A stretch of DNA of 64,000 nucleotides from JAVBNW01 sp031551255. Its GTDB lineage: Bacteria; Bacillota; Clostridia; Christensenellales; UBA1750. The notes beneath the pieces were generated by a model. The model was not told the origin of the DNA. It searched no databases and saw only the letters and a list, made by a program, of their open reading frames with translations. Where the stretch lies: contig JAVBNW010000045.1 of NCBI GenBank assembly GCA_031551255.1, positions 1 through 64,000 on the forward strand. The letters are read 5' to 3'. This document shows, in pieces, positions 1 to 8,890 of the stretch. Each line of letters begins with the position of its first letter. The first letter of the stretch is position 1. The translations under genes were made by a program, and so were the position numbers.

Positions 1-201
1 AATCCAATCGCGCTTGTTGTTCCACTCGGTCAGCGGATGGTCCGGGTCGTTCGGCCGACGAATGATCGGGGAGGAGTAGCACATTATGTTGTCGAGCCAC
101 TCGCTGTAGCGGTCGGCGGTTCCCCGGTGGTGGACGGACATCTCCTGCGCTACGATTTTCAGGGTATGGTTGAACATCGCGTGAACCGCATTGATTTGCA
201 C
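1..201 (-). CDS. unknown protein, 5' part only (runs off left edge)
   Basis: An open frame of 67 codons runs from a GTG at 201 to the window edge without a stop. A good Shine-Dalgarno (GGGAGG) sits eight bases before the GTG; the ATG four bases upstream is in another frame and stops quickly. The visible product begins VQINAVHAMFNHTLKIVAQ and later carries a tryptophan-rich stretch (SEWLDN, EWNNKRDW). I recognise no family. The N-terminus looks soluble, with no signal peptide or membrane segment. It is the first gene after a long non-coding region and a minus-strand hairpin at 299-333, so it is probably transcribed from its own promoter. Confidence 0.6.
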   Translation of the reverse strand, partial: MQINAVHAMFNHTLKIVAQEMSVHHRGTADRYSEWLDNIMCYSSPIIRRPNDPDHPLTEWNNKRDWI

Positions 202-298
202 ATGGCTCTCCTCCCTTGACGCCCAATTCTTCACGGCATCTCCTCCTCGCTCTGTGTTGCACCGGGCAGAAAACCCCGGGCGGCCGTAACGGCCGCAA

Positions 299-333
299 CC
301 AAAAGCGCGCGTCGGGTGAATCCCAACGCGCGC
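299..333 (-). terminator. terminator-like hairpin
   Basis: On the minus strand GCGCGCGT at 333-326 pairs with ACGCGCGC at 312-305. The stem extends through a mismatch by a GGG/CCC block around a five-base loop and is followed by TTTT at 304-301. It would stop transcripts coming from the esterase side before they reach the gene starting at 201. Confidence 0.55.
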
Positions 334-766
334 CGTACATGCGTACAACGAAAGCGCCGTCGCCTGCGCGCAGCAAATGCCTTCCAGCCCGCTCCCACAG
401 CGGCCTTTCGTTGAAAAGGCGGCTTGAGGGTGGTATACTGTGAAGGCCGCGTGCGCCGGTTTCCGGTTGCGTTGGTGTGTTGGCACCAGTGCAGGGCATT
501 TGTGTTCCACCACAAATGTCTGCCGCGGCTTTTGCTTTGCCGGGGTTTCACGTCCCGGCTCTCCTAGCGTACTCGCCCAAACATCGCTTGTCTATGGACT
601 GAGAGACGCGGGATGTGGCGTAGGAGACGTGGGAGGCGAAGACATGAGAGAATGAAAGCGGGGGGATTTCATCCCCCCGGTCCTCAGTTCGTGCGGACTC
701 CCGCGTCGCTACGCTTGCGGATAGCGCACGTACTCACTGGCCCTCCCCTTCACGCGCTCCGCGCTT

Positions 767-820
767 CATGGGGGATACGCGTATCCCCCATGAGCCCCCT
801 GCCGAAAAAGAACGACGAAG
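767..820 (+). repeat. palindrome + 13-mer repeat, copy 1
   Basis: A perfect 26-base palindrome (arms CATGGGGGATACG and its complement, 767-792) is followed by AGCCCCCTGCCG and a single AAGAACGACGAAG-like unit. The same architecture recurs at 11761-11823 and 29624-29715. This copy lies in the non-coding region before the esterase gene. Confidence 0.75.
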
Positions 821-957
821 TCATGCCCACTGGGCCGACTCGGGGTCGGGCCCCCCGCGATGCTTGCGGGCATCGCATCATCATTATATTAGGATGGGGC
901 TGCGACACATCGCGGCCCCGCCTTTTTCTTCATTGTTCTTCCAAGTCCCCCCCCCAA

Positions 958-985
958 ACCTCAGCTTCTTTGGGAAGAGGAGTTT
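958..985 (-). repeat. CCCAAAGAAAC hairpin repeat, partial copy
   Basis: Read on the minus strand, about 25 bases (CCTCTTCCCAAAGAAGCTG and onward to GAGGTTT) match the + strand sequence near 48106-48130 with about one difference. The match covers the last six codons and the stop of the esterase gene, so the repeat supplies that gene's C-terminal residues. Confidence 0.65.
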
Positions 986-1953
986 CTAATAAACTGCCCG
1001 ATCTCCTGGCACACCGCGTCGGTTTCCGGGCACTCGAACAGCGCGAATACGTGGAACATGCCCTCCCATTCGTGAAGCGTTACATCCACGCCCGCGGCCG
1101 TGGCCTTTTTGTAAGTTTCGACCGCGTCGTCGTAGAGCAGTTCTTCCGTGCCCACCTGGAGCATTAGCCTTGGGTAGCCCGTAAAATCCCCGCGGATGGG
1201 CGAGGCATAGGGCGATGCGCCGTCCTCCTTCGTAAAGTAGGATAGCGCAAGGTGCGCATTCTCTCCGTTGCGAAACTTTTCAAGCCGTTCGGGGATTTCC
1301 GAGTCGTCGAACACGTCGCCGATCATCGCATCGCGGTTGGCGCGCGTAATGTGCGAATCATAGGGCGCAAGCATTTCCACCACCGGCGAGAACGAGCATA
1401 CTCCGCCGGGAAGCGGAAAGTGATGGTCTTTTAAATAGTGTGGCAGCGCGAGCGCCAGGTTGCCCCCGGCCGATTCGCCGAACAGCACGATGTTTTCAGG
1501 CGCATAGCCCTTTTTCATGAGCCACAAAAAGGCCGTGGCGCAGTCGTCCAGCGCCGCGGGGAATTTATATTCGGGAAACTGCCGATAGTCGATGGAAAAG
1601 GAATCGACCTTGGCTTTTAGCGCGATCCTGCCGGCGAGCGCGCGCCTTGACAGCGCCGACCCGGACGCGAACCCTCCGCCGTGTACGAAGAGAATCACCT
1701 TTTCCGGGATCTTTTCAGGATCCGCACCCAGATAGCGGAGCCATTCGCCGTTGACGCCGTCGGCGCAGTCGTACTTAACCGAAAGCTTGTCGGGCACGGG
1801 CGTGCGCCTGCCCTTCTCAAGCCCTTCCCTGCGCTCGGCAAAGACGGCCTCTGCTTGCGCCATAACGGAATTATCTTGCGCCTGCCGTTTTTTCTTGGCA
1901 ATTTTGTTGGCAACCAGCTGGTCGATGGCCACTTGGGCTTCTTTGCTGACCAC
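961..1953 (-). CDS. alpha/beta hydrolase, HSL-type esterase
   Basis: A 330-residue cytoplasmic esterase of the hormone-sensitive-lipase group, which hydrolyses short-chain esters. The oxyanion-hole motif HGGG is at residues 91-94, the nucleophile elbow GESAG at 159-163 (Ser161), and the catalytic His at 301 in MFHVF. Where relatives have Asp in a G-S-D-E-x-L motif this protein has GTEELLYDD, so the acid is either Glu270 or a shifted Asp. The start has AGGAGGGG upstream. The last residues (NSSSQRS) are encoded by a dispersed repeat, which suggests the original 3' end was replaced. There is no operon partner. The natural substrate is unknown. Confidence 0.85.
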   Translation of the reverse strand: MVSKEAQVAIDQLVANKIAKKKRQAQDNSVMAQAEAVFAERREGLEKGRRTPVPDKLSVKYDCADGVNGEWLRYLGADPEKIPEKVILFVHGGGFASGSALSRRALAGRIALKAKVDSFSIDYRQFPEYKFPAALDDCATAFLWLMKKGYAPENIVLFGESAGGNLALALPHYLKDHHFPLPGGVCSFSPVVEMLAPYDSHITRANRDAMIGDVFDDSEIPERLEKFRNGENAHLALSYFTKEDGASPYASPIRGDFTGYPRLMLQVGTEELLYDDAVETYKKATAAGVDVTLHEWEGMFHVFALFECPETDAVCQEIGQFIRNSSSQRS

Positions 1954-2097
1954 GATACCCCTCCTTAGTCTATACCGCTGTGCATCTTAGGTACTTGCAT
2001 ACATGGCCGTGAAACATTTTTACGATTTTGCGGAGCCTTCCGCCGGATAGACGAGCGAATTTCTCATTGCCAGTATACAACAATCGCTTGGGAAGGC

Positions 2098-2125
2098 TCA
2101 AGTTTTATCCGGCGTCGACCGATAA
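2098..2125 (+). promoter_or_regulatory. sigma-28-like promoter for the flagellar operon
   Basis: TCAAGTTT at 2098-2105, then 12 bases, then ACCGATAA at 2118-2125. The flagellar sigma consensus is TAAAGTTT, 11 bases, GCCGATAA, so each element differs at one position and the spacer is one longer. It lies 40 bases before the first rod gene, and the operon contains flgM, the anti-sigma-28 factor, which fits this control. Confidence 0.55.
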
Positions 2126-2164
2126 AAAGAGTGACGGAAACCATGGGCAGAAAGGGAGCAGGGC

Positions 2165-2917
2165 ATGATACGAGGTATGTACATCTCGGGCACCGGGATG
2201 CTCACCACGCAAAAGGCCATGGATGTGGTTACGAACAACGTGACCAACGTGGAAACCGTGGGGTATAAAAAAGATACGATGCTCTCCCAGACGTTCGCGT
2301 CGATGCTGATCGACCGCATCCACGATCCTTCCGTGATCGCCACGCGGGAAGTCGGGCCGCTCGAACCGGGCGTACACATCGACAGGATCGTTACAAACTT
2401 TACCCAGGGCGCGTTCGACGTTACCGAGCAGACGACCGACATGGCGCTGGCGGGCGCGGGCTGGTTTGTGATCGAGACGCCGGACGGCGAGCGTTACACC
2501 CGCGCGGGCAACTTCCACGTAGCGCCAAACGGCTATCTCGTCAACCCCGACGGCTACGGCGTGGTGGGCGAGGGCGGGCCGATCCTGGTGGGCACCGACA
2601 AATTTGCCGTCACCGAAGACGGCGTCATATCGGTGGATGGCCAGGAAGTGGCAAGGCTCAGGCTCGTAACGTTCGACGACGACTCGAAGCTGCGCAAGCA
2701 GGGCGACAACCTTTACTATAACCACGAGGGCGCACAGGAGATCGAGCGCGGCTGCATCGTAAAACAAGGCTACCTGGAGATGTCCAACGTAGACGTGGGC
2801 GCCACCATGGTGGAGATGATCGTAAACTACCGCATGTACGAGGCCAACCAGCGCATGCTGCAAATGGCGGACGAGACGCTGGGCAGGGCGGTTAACGATA
2901 TCGGCAGGGTCGGCTAA
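2165..2917 (+). CDS. flgF: flagellar basal-body rod protein, FlgF/FlhO type
   Basis: A 250-residue axial protein of the flagellar rod, exported through the basal body and assembled under the hook. The N-terminal rod signature (MYISGTGMLTTQKAMDVVTNNVTNVETVGYKK) and the C-terminal heptad region (GYLEMSNVDVGATMVEMI) are both intact. The next gene is a paralogue, so the pair matches flhO-flhP of Bacillus or flgF-flgG of other bacteria. The shorter one placed first is called FlgF-like; which of the two is the distal rod subunit cannot be settled from sequence alone. It is the first gene after the sigma-28-like promoter. Confidence 0.88.
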   Translation: MIRGMYISGTGMLTTQKAMDVVTNNVTNVETVGYKKDTMLSQTFASMLIDRIHDPSVIATREVGPLEPGVHIDRIVTNFTQGAFDVTEQTTDMALAGAGWFVIETPDGERYTRAGNFHVAPNGYLVNPDGYGVVGEGGPILVGTDKFAVTEDGVISVDGQEVARLRLVTFDDDSKLRKQGDNLYYNHEGAQEIERGCIVKQGYLEMSNVDVGATMVEMIVNYRMYEANQRMLQMADETLGRAVNDIGRVG

Positions 2918-2950
2918 CGCTTAAGCGGACGCGGATAAGGAGACGGGTGG

Positions 2951-3769
2951 ATGAACCAATCGATTCTCACGGCGAAGACGGGCGTACGGGCGCAGCAACA
3001 GCGGCTGGACGTCATCGGCAACAACCTCGCCAACATCAACACCAACGGCTACAAGACCGTTCGCGCGGATTTTCAGGATGCGCTGTATCAAACCCTGCGC
3101 CGCCCCGTGCAGCCACAGGATCAGCTGAACTTAGAGCTGGGGCACGGCACGCTGCTGGGCGCGACCACCCGCGATTTTAGGCCGGGCAGCATGCAGGCAA
3201 CCGGCAACCCGCTGGATGTTATGCTCACGGGCGAAGGCTTCTTTACCGTAATGAGCCCGAACGGAGAAACCCAATACACTAGAAACGGCACGTTTACGCT
3301 ATCCAACGAAGCCGACGGCCTCTATCTTGTCAACGGCCAGGGATGGTACGTGCTTGACGACAGTGGAGCGCGCATCCGCATCGACTTTACCATGGTGGAC
3401 GAGGACGCGTCCGGCAACCCGATTACCCGCGACGCCAACCTCTCCGATCTCACCATCGGGCAGGACGGCTCTTTAGCCTTTGGGCGCAACGCGCCGTTTG
3501 CCAAGCTGGGCCTTCGAACGTTTGACAACCTGGGCGGGCTCGAGGCGGTGGGCAACAGCATGTTCGTGCCCACCGAGGGTTCCGGTGAGCCGCGTTCGCT
3601 CGATGAGGGCGTGCTCGTCAAGCAGGGCTATTTGGAAATGTCCAACACCGATTTGGCTACCGAGATGACGCGCATGATCAGAACCCAGCGCGCCATGCAG
3701 CTTTCCAGCCGCGCGCTGACGACCGCCGACCAAATGATGGGCGTTGCCAACAACATTCGCCGCAGCTGA
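2951..3769 (+). CDS. flgG: flagellar basal-body rod protein, FlgG/FlhP type
   Basis: A 272-residue rod protein with the canonical N-terminal motif (QQQRLDVIGNNLANINTNGYK) and C-terminal helix (GYLEMSNTDLATEMTRMI). The central flagellar hook-basal-body domain (about 80-200) contains the family GEGFFTV and YTRNGTF blocks. It follows the first rod gene by 33 bases with its own GGAGACGGG ribosome site, so the two are co-transcribed. Length and motifs fit FlgG, the distal rod. Confidence 0.9.
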   Translation: MNQSILTAKTGVRAQQQRLDVIGNNLANINTNGYKTVRADFQDALYQTLRRPVQPQDQLNLELGHGTLLGATTRDFRPGSMQATGNPLDVMLTGEGFFTVMSPNGETQYTRNGTFTLSNEADGLYLVNGQGWYVLDDSGARIRIDFTMVDEDASGNPITRDANLSDLTIGQDGSLAFGRNAPFAKLGLRTFDNLGGLEAVGNSMFVPTEGSGEPRSLDEGVLVKQGYLEMSNTDLATEMTRMIRTQRAMQLSSRALTTADQMMGVANNIRRS

Positions 3770-3788
3770 TCAAGGGAGGTAAGCCTTT

Positions 3789-4217
3789 ATGAACCTGAGC
3801 GTACGAAATTGCGCATTATGCCAAAAGATGTTCAAATACAAGGGCAACCCGGTTTGCCCCGCCTGCGTCGAACAGACCGACAAAGACTATATCACCCTGC
3901 GCGACTACCTCTACGAGCACCCCGCCTCGGGGGTTCGCGAGCTGGCCGAGGGAACGGAGATCAGCGAAAAGACGATTTTGCACCTGGTTCGCGTAGGCAG
4001 AATCACCTTCGCCGAAGGAACGGATACGGGCATACGCTGCTCTTCTTGCGGGAAGTTTATCAACAAAGGTCAGCTGTGCGACAGCTGCGCGAAAAAGCTG
4101 AGCCAGACGCTGGCCTCCGCGGTGCCGCAAAAAGATGCCACCCAGGACGCAAAGCCTACAAGCAGCAAGACGCGCGGCGTGCGCATGCATATTTCCGACA
4201 GGCTGGAAGGCAACTGA
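3789..4217 (+). CDS. flagellar operon protein, YvyF/TIGR03826-like
   Basis: A 142-residue soluble protein with two zinc-ribbon-like cysteine pairs. The first is CALC...CPAC at the N-terminus (residues 8-26) and the second CSSC...CDSC near 82-99. Between them lies a helical DNA-binding-like segment (ELAEGTEISEKTILHLVRVGRI). It sits directly before flgM, as yvyF does in Bacillus. The family is conserved in Firmicute flagellar operons and its biochemical role is not established. An AAGGGAGG ribosome site lies just upstream. Confidence 0.82.
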   Translation: MNLSVRNCALCQKMFKYKGNPVCPACVEQTDKDYITLRDYLYEHPASGVRELAEGTEISEKTILHLVRVGRITFAEGTDTGIRCSSCGKFINKGQLCDSCAKKLSQTLASAVPQKDATQDAKPTSSKTRGVRMHISDRLEGN

Positions 4218-4269
4218 TGTTTTAAGGTTTGTATCGCATACGGCCTAAGGGCCAAAAGGAGCGATTTCC

Positions 4270-4569
4270 ATGAAGATACCCCCTATCCAATCCCAAAGCG
4301 CAATCACCGCCTATAACAAGGCGCGCGCCTATGCCGCGCCGGTATCCGGCGTTTCGCTCAAGCCCGACGCGGTGGAGATCTCCGCCGACGCGGCCCACTT
4401 TGGCGATACGTTCCGGGCGGTTATGCAGGCCGTCAAGGAAGGCACCCCCGCAACCCGTGCGCGCCAGGAAGCGGCGGCGGAGCAGGTGGAAAAGGGCGCG
4501 TACGAGGTCTCCTCCGACAAGGTCGCCCGGGCGATTCTCCAGGGGCTTAAGCTGGACACAGAGGCGTAA
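4270..4569 (+). CDS. flgM: anti-sigma-28 factor FlgM
   Basis: A 99-residue protein that holds the flagellar sigma factor SigD/FliA inactive until the hook is complete and FlgM is exported. The weakly structured N-terminal half and the C-terminal sigma-binding helices (KGAYEVSSDKVARAILQGL) are typical. AAGGAG precedes the ATG. It is followed after three bases by flgN, the usual order. Confidence 0.9.
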   Translation: MKIPPIQSQSAITAYNKARAYAAPVSGVSLKPDAVEISADAAHFGDTFRAVMQAVKEGTPATRARQEAAAEQVEKGAYEVSSDKVARAILQGLKLDTEA

Positions 4570-4572
4570 GCG

Positions 4573-5064
4573 ATGGAGGAATGGATCGGCCTTCTTGTGG
4601 AAATCGAAGCAGCGATCGATCGGCTCATCGAAACGTCCGGCCAGAAACGCGAGGCGTTGGTGGCGGGCAACGTGGAGGCCGTCGAGGCGCTGGTGCGCGA
4701 GGAAACGGGCCTGTTGGCCCGCGTTGCCAACCTTGAGGAAAAGCGCCAGCGGTCGGTGGTGGTGTACGCGCTGCGCAACCGCATCGATACCAAGGGCATA
4801 ACGCTTTATAGCGTGCTTGAAACGCTCCCCGAAGGGGAAGGCAAAGATACTATTTCGCAACTTCGCCTCAGGCTGATCGAGAAGATGGAAGAGCTCGAAC
4901 GGCTCAATGGGGTTAACAAAGAGCTTTTAACCACCCAGCGCGACATTGCGCAGTTTCTGCTGGAGGGCATGACGACCCCCGTACAGCTGGGAACGCAATA
5001 TTCCGGAAGCGGCAGGGACGCCGAACTCACCGGGCGCATCAGCCTCATCGATAAGAACGCGTGA
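4573..5064 (+). CDS. flgN: flagellar export chaperone FlgN
   Basis: A 163-residue, almost wholly helical coiled-coil protein. FlgN binds the hook-filament junction proteins FlgK and FlgL in the cytoplasm and delivers them to the export gate; both clients are encoded immediately downstream. Sequence identity in this family is low, so the call rests on length, heptad pattern (EEMxELERLNGVNKELL-like stretch near 105-125) and position. Confidence 0.85.
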   Translation: MEEWIGLLVEIEAAIDRLIETSGQKREALVAGNVEAVEALVREETGLLARVANLEEKRQRSVVVYALRNRIDTKGITLYSVLETLPEGEGKDTISQLRLRLIEKMEELERLNGVNKELLTTQRDIAQFLLEGMTTPVQLGTQYSGSGRDAELTGRISLIDKNA

Positions 5065-5095
5065 GTGCTCAGGCCTCGCCGAAGGAGTGTTTGTC

Positions 5096-6727
5096 GTGAG
5101 ACCGACTTTTTACGGGATGGAAGTCGCCAAAAGTGCGCTGTTTATGGCGCAAAAGCAGCTGGACGTTACCGGGCACAACATAGCCAACGTCGATACCACG
5201 GGCTTTACGCGCCAGAGGATCGTGCAGCAGGCGATCGATCCCTACGGCGTGATGACCCGCCTTAAGGATATGGAAAACGGCAAGGTCGGCGCGGGCGTTT
5301 TGACGCACTCGCTCGACCAGATCAGAGACCAATACTTAGACCGCCGCATTCGCAACCACAACGAAACGCTGGGATATTGGTCCGAGCGGTATGACGGCAT
5401 GTACGAAATCGAATCGCTGTTCAACGCGGAGCTCGGCGCTTCCAAAACAAGCCTTACCAAGATCACCACGGATTTTTTCAACGCCGTGGATAAGCTCTCG
5501 GGCAACGAGGCCTCCGGCGACCGCGAGGTTCGTACAAATCTTGTGATCGCCGCCAATCAGCTTACCTCCATCATCAACGATATTTATATAAAGCTCGAAG
5601 AGCTGCAATACGAACACGAGCTGATCGTAGCCGAGCCGAACTCGGGCCTCGTGGCGCAAGTGAATAAGCTTATGGACAGCATCGCCGATTACAATAAGCA
5701 AATCTACGCGTTTGAAGTGAACAACTATAACAGCTCTCTTCCGCACGAAAAGGCGCTCGACCTTCGGGATCAGCGCAACCTGCTGCTGGACGAACTTTCC
5801 ACGCTGATCGACATGGATTACTACGAAGATGCGGAGAGCAAGCTGCATATCTCCATCGCGGGCTTTGAAATGGTCAACCACGATAAGGCGGAGCATCTGG
5901 AGCTGCGCAAGGTGAAGACCAACCCCCTCAACGGCAAGGAGAACGACCTGAGCATCGTGTGCTGGGTACCGCCCTCCAAAGAGGAAGGCAGCTACATGGA
6001 GCTCGTGCTCACCGGCGGCAAGATCAAGGCGCATCTGGATCTTCGCGACGGACAAAAATCCGAGCCCGCGCTGGGTTTTAACAGCGTAAGCGGCATTCCG
6101 CAGATCGTCGAAGAGCTCAACCTGTTTGTCCGCACGCTCGCCAAGGAGTTTAACGCCTTGCACGAGCAGGGCTATACGTTCCCGCACGATGAAAACGGCA
6201 GAATTTCGCAAACCGGCTTCCAGTTTTTCGAGGTACCCACAGACGGCTACGACGCGCTTACCATCGCCAACTTCCGCCTCTCCGCGCAGGTGGATCCGGA
6301 CAGGGAGTACATCGACTCCAACGGAGATAAGGTGCGCGGCTCGGTATACAACGTGGCGATTTCCGCAAAGCAGCTGATCTACGGCGATCCGATGCTCGAG
6401 GAGGCCAACAACGAAATCGGCCTTAAACTCAAGGAACTGCTGTATAAGGATATCGACGGCGTCGGCGCGCTGAACAAGTTTATCAATACGTTCCTGGTGA
6501 TGATCGGCTCGGAAACCGCGGTCGCCAAATCCCGCTTTTCCGAGTATGAATCCATCGCCTATGAGCTCCAGCAGATGTTTATGTCTTACTCGGGCGTCTC
6601 CAACGACGAGGAGATGACCAACATCATCCGCTTTAACCATTCCTACACCGCCGCCTCGCGGGTGATCACCACCATCGACGAACAGCTCGACGTACTCATC
6701 AACCGCATGGGCCGCGTGGGCCTTTAA
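5096..6727 (+). CDS. flgK: hook-filament junction protein 1, FlgK (HAP1)
   Basis: A 543-residue secreted junction protein that joins the hook to the flagellin filament. The N-terminal D0 motif is intact (RPTFYGMEVAKSAL, then QLDVTGHNIANVDTTGFTRQ), as is the C-terminal helix (SGVSNDEEMTNIIRFNHSY, ending LDVLINRMGRVGL). A GTG nine bases further upstream is in frame, but the GAAGGAG at 5081-5087 is correctly spaced for GTG 5096, and the resulting MRPTFYG start matches the family. It lies between its chaperone flgN and its partner flgL. Confidence 0.93.
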   Translation: MRPTFYGMEVAKSALFMAQKQLDVTGHNIANVDTTGFTRQRIVQQAIDPYGVMTRLKDMENGKVGAGVLTHSLDQIRDQYLDRRIRNHNETLGYWSERYDGMYEIESLFNAELGASKTSLTKITTDFFNAVDKLSGNEASGDREVRTNLVIAANQLTSIINDIYIKLEELQYEHELIVAEPNSGLVAQVNKLMDSIADYNKQIYAFEVNNYNSSLPHEKALDLRDQRNLLLDELSTLIDMDYYEDAESKLHISIAGFEMVNHDKAEHLELRKVKTNPLNGKENDLSIVCWVPPSKEEGSYMELVLTGGKIKAHLDLRDGQKSEPALGFNSVSGIPQIVEELNLFVRTLAKEFNALHEQGYTFPHDENGRISQTGFQFFEVPTDGYDALTIANFRLSAQVDPDREYIDSNGDKVRGSVYNVAISAKQLIYGDPMLEEANNEIGLKLKELLYKDIDGVGALNKFINTFLVMIGSETAVAKSRFSEYESIAYELQQMFMSYSGVSNDEEMTNIIRFNHSYTAASRVITTIDEQLDVLINRMGRVGL

Positions 6728-6758
6728 TCGCGCCGCATAGCGCTGCCGGGAGGGTAAC

Positions 6759-8729
6759 ATGAATAGAATTACCAACAACATGATGGCGAACACCATGCTG
6801 CGCAACATAGGGCTGAATGCCGAGCGCGTGAACATGTATCAGGGCCAGGCGGCGTCGACGTACAGGATCAACCGCCTGTCGGACGATCCCCTCGGCATGA
6901 TCGTCAGCCTGCAATCCCGCGCGCGCCTGTATGCGATGGAGCAGCACAACGAAAACCTGGATCAGGCGGATTCGTGGTTGCAGATGGTGGAGACGGGCCT
7001 TATGGAGATGAACAAGATCATCACCACCGTCTATACCGATACCATCGATGCGGCAACCGACGTCAAGAGCTCGCTCGAGCGCAAGGCCATCGCCGAAAAG
7101 GTGCGCGAGTTCCGGGATCAGCTCTTGTCGACCGCCAACTCCACCATCACCGACAAAAACCTCTACGGCGGCTACAACGCCACTACGAGGCCGTTTGAAG
7201 TGGTGGACGGCGTTTTGTATTACAACGGCTACAGCATGTATTCCAGCGAGTTTACCCAGCTTAACCCCGAGCAGTTTGTATCGGACGGTCTTTCCGCGCT
7301 GTCCACGGCCATCGCCGCCGCCGCCCCCGCTACGGTTAACGACGCGCGCGATACCGCCGATGCTGCAGGCAAAGCCATGGAGACCATCGTCGCAGCCGCG
7401 CGCAGCATGTACGGCAACCGCACCGTGGAAGACAAGGCCAACCCGGGCACCTATATTACGCCCACCGCGCAGTACATCCTCGACGCAATGCAGGAGGCGT
7501 ATACCGCGAACTCGGCCAGCTGGTCGCAGGCGGAAATGGACGTCGCCCAATCCGCGATTACGGCCGCTACGAACGCGATCCAGGCCTCGCTTACCGATAC
7601 CGGGGTTGCGCTCGAGCCCAAGGCCCTGATGGATAACCTGGAGGCTATGGCCGCCAGCATGAAGACCGCCGTGGACGACGTGAAAAAGGCGGCGAACCGC
7701 GGCGAGTTTGCGACGGTGCAGGATGCGCTCGACTACCTTGCCGCCAAGGCGACCGACGCGCAGGCAGCGGCGGACAAGGCTGTAGAGGCCACGCTGGATG
7801 CGACAACCGAGAAGGGCATCGCCTACGAGGGGCTTAAAAAGTACGAAATCGAGGTTGGCTACGGCCAGCTGATGAACATTACGATGAACGGCGTGGAGAT
7901 CTTCGGCACGGGCGAGAACGACCTTTATAAGATCATCGACGACCTCTACAAGGCCCTTACGCGGGAGTTTACCGACACAAACCTGGGGTATGACGCGTAT
8001 GTATATGAATCTACAAAGTTCATCGACGACTTGCTTACCGCGAACCCGCCGGTCGACCTTGCCGATGCGCAGGCGACCGTGGGCAGCATTTCGGATGCGA
8101 TGATCAAGGTTGCGCAGGCGGGCAAGAACACCAACGGCAGCAACATGAACGTGCTTCTTGAAAACATGCGCGCCGCCGTGGATACCAACTGGTCGGACGA
8201 TCAGAAAGCCGCCGCCGAAACCCTGATCGCCAAAGCGACGGCGTGTGTAGACGCGGGCATGGGTAGGGATGACATCATCAACAGCCTAACCGCGGCTGAG
8301 GGCGCGATCAACAAGCTCAATGAAAGCGTGCAGGCGCTGACGGATCCGCCAAGCACCGAGGCGGATGCGGTAGGCCTCGTATCCGCGGCAACCACCAAAT
8401 CGTATGCCGCGCTGCTCAGCTCCACTTCGGGCAAGAAGAGCGGCTCGCTCGCCAACGACATCACGCCCTTTATCTCGCGCTTGCAGAACAAGCAAAAGGA
8501 CATGATGAGCATTCTGGCCATCGTCGGCGGCCGTTGCAACCGGGTGGAGATCATCCGCGACCGCTATTCGCAGGACGATCTTAACTACACCTCGCGCATC
8601 TCCAAGATCGAAGATGTGGATATCGCCGAGGCGCTGATGCACTTAAAGATTGCTGAATCGGTATACAATTCGGCGCTGAACGCCGGCGCGCGTGTCATTC
8701 AGCCGTCCCTGCTGGATTTCCTGAGATAA
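6759..8729 (+). CDS. flgL: hook-filament junction protein 3, FlgL (HAP3), greatly enlarged
   Basis: A 656-residue FlgL, where about 300 is usual. Residues 1-160 are the normal D0/D1 head (TYRINRLSDDPLGMIVSLQS, LYGGYN) and 563-656 the normal C-terminal helix. A short central core (MNGVEIFGTGENDLYKIIDDL) also matches the family. Two alanine-rich helical insertions interrupt it, roughly 170-365 and 395-560. The second, with MNVLLENMRAAVDTNWSDDQ followed by AAAETLIAKATACVDAG, resembles three-helix surface modules. The frame is open and base composition matches its neighbours, so the insertions look native. They would be surface-exposed at the junction. Confidence 0.9.
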   Translation: MNRITNNMMANTMLRNIGLNAERVNMYQGQAASTYRINRLSDDPLGMIVSLQSRARLYAMEQHNENLDQADSWLQMVETGLMEMNKIITTVYTDTIDAATDVKSSLERKAIAEKVREFRDQLLSTANSTITDKNLYGGYNATTRPFEVVDGVLYYNGYSMYSSEFTQLNPEQFVSDGLSALSTAIAAAAPATVNDARDTADAAGKAMETIVAAARSMYGNRTVEDKANPGTYITPTAQYILDAMQEAYTANSASWSQAEMDVAQSAITAATNAIQASLTDTGVALEPKALMDNLEAMAASMKTAVDDVKKAANRGEFATVQDALDYLAAKATDAQAAADKAVEATLDATTEKGIAYEGLKKYEIEVGYGQLMNITMNGVEIFGTGENDLYKIIDDLYKALTREFTDTNLGYDAYVYESTKFIDDLLTANPPVDLADAQATVGSISDAMIKVAQAGKNTNGSNMNVLLENMRAAVDTNWSDDQKAAAETLIAKATACVDAGMGRDDIINSLTAAEGAINKLNESVQALTDPPSTEADAVGLVSAATTKSYAALLSSTSGKKSGSLANDITPFISRLQNKQKDMMSILAIVGGRCNRVEIIRDRYSQDDLNYTSRISKIEDVDIAEALMHLKIAESVYNSALNAGARVIQPSLLDFLR

Positions 8730-8809
8730 GCTGGGCGCAAATAGGACGTGTTGACGGGCGCGAAAGCCGTTTCCTATGCGGTTATTTGTAGGAAAGTTGG
8801 AGATGATCG

Positions 8810-8838
8810 TTGCGAAGGCGCAACGAATATGATATGTT
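8810..8838 (+). promoter_or_regulatory. candidate sigma-70 promoter before DUF6470/fliW/csrA
   Basis: TTGCGA at 8810-8815, a 17-base spacer and TATGTT at 8833-8838. It would give an internal transcript for the DUF6470-fliW-csrA genes, separate from the flagellar operon promoter. Confidence 0.4.
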
Positions 8839-8890
8839 AATGTAAATGTTTCTCATGGAGGAGAAGCGCCGGCTTTAGGGAGGGTGAGCG

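Larger units (their letters stand above)
202..960. other. 759-bp region without a convincing gene
   Basis: Open frames here are short, arginine-rich and lack good ribosome binding sites. The stretch holds a minus-strand terminator-like hairpin (299-333), a GGGGGAT/ATCCCCC hairpin near 660-682, one copy of the palindrome-plus-13-mer repeat (767-820) and a C-rich run near 945-957. It separates two minus-strand genes and may contain the promoter of the gene at 201, but I could not pick a confident one. Confidence 0.6.

Noticed and set aside
231..551. Minus-strand 106-codon frame rich in arginine
   Set aside because: No ribosome binding site, biased composition, and it spans a terminator-like hairpin; not protein-like.
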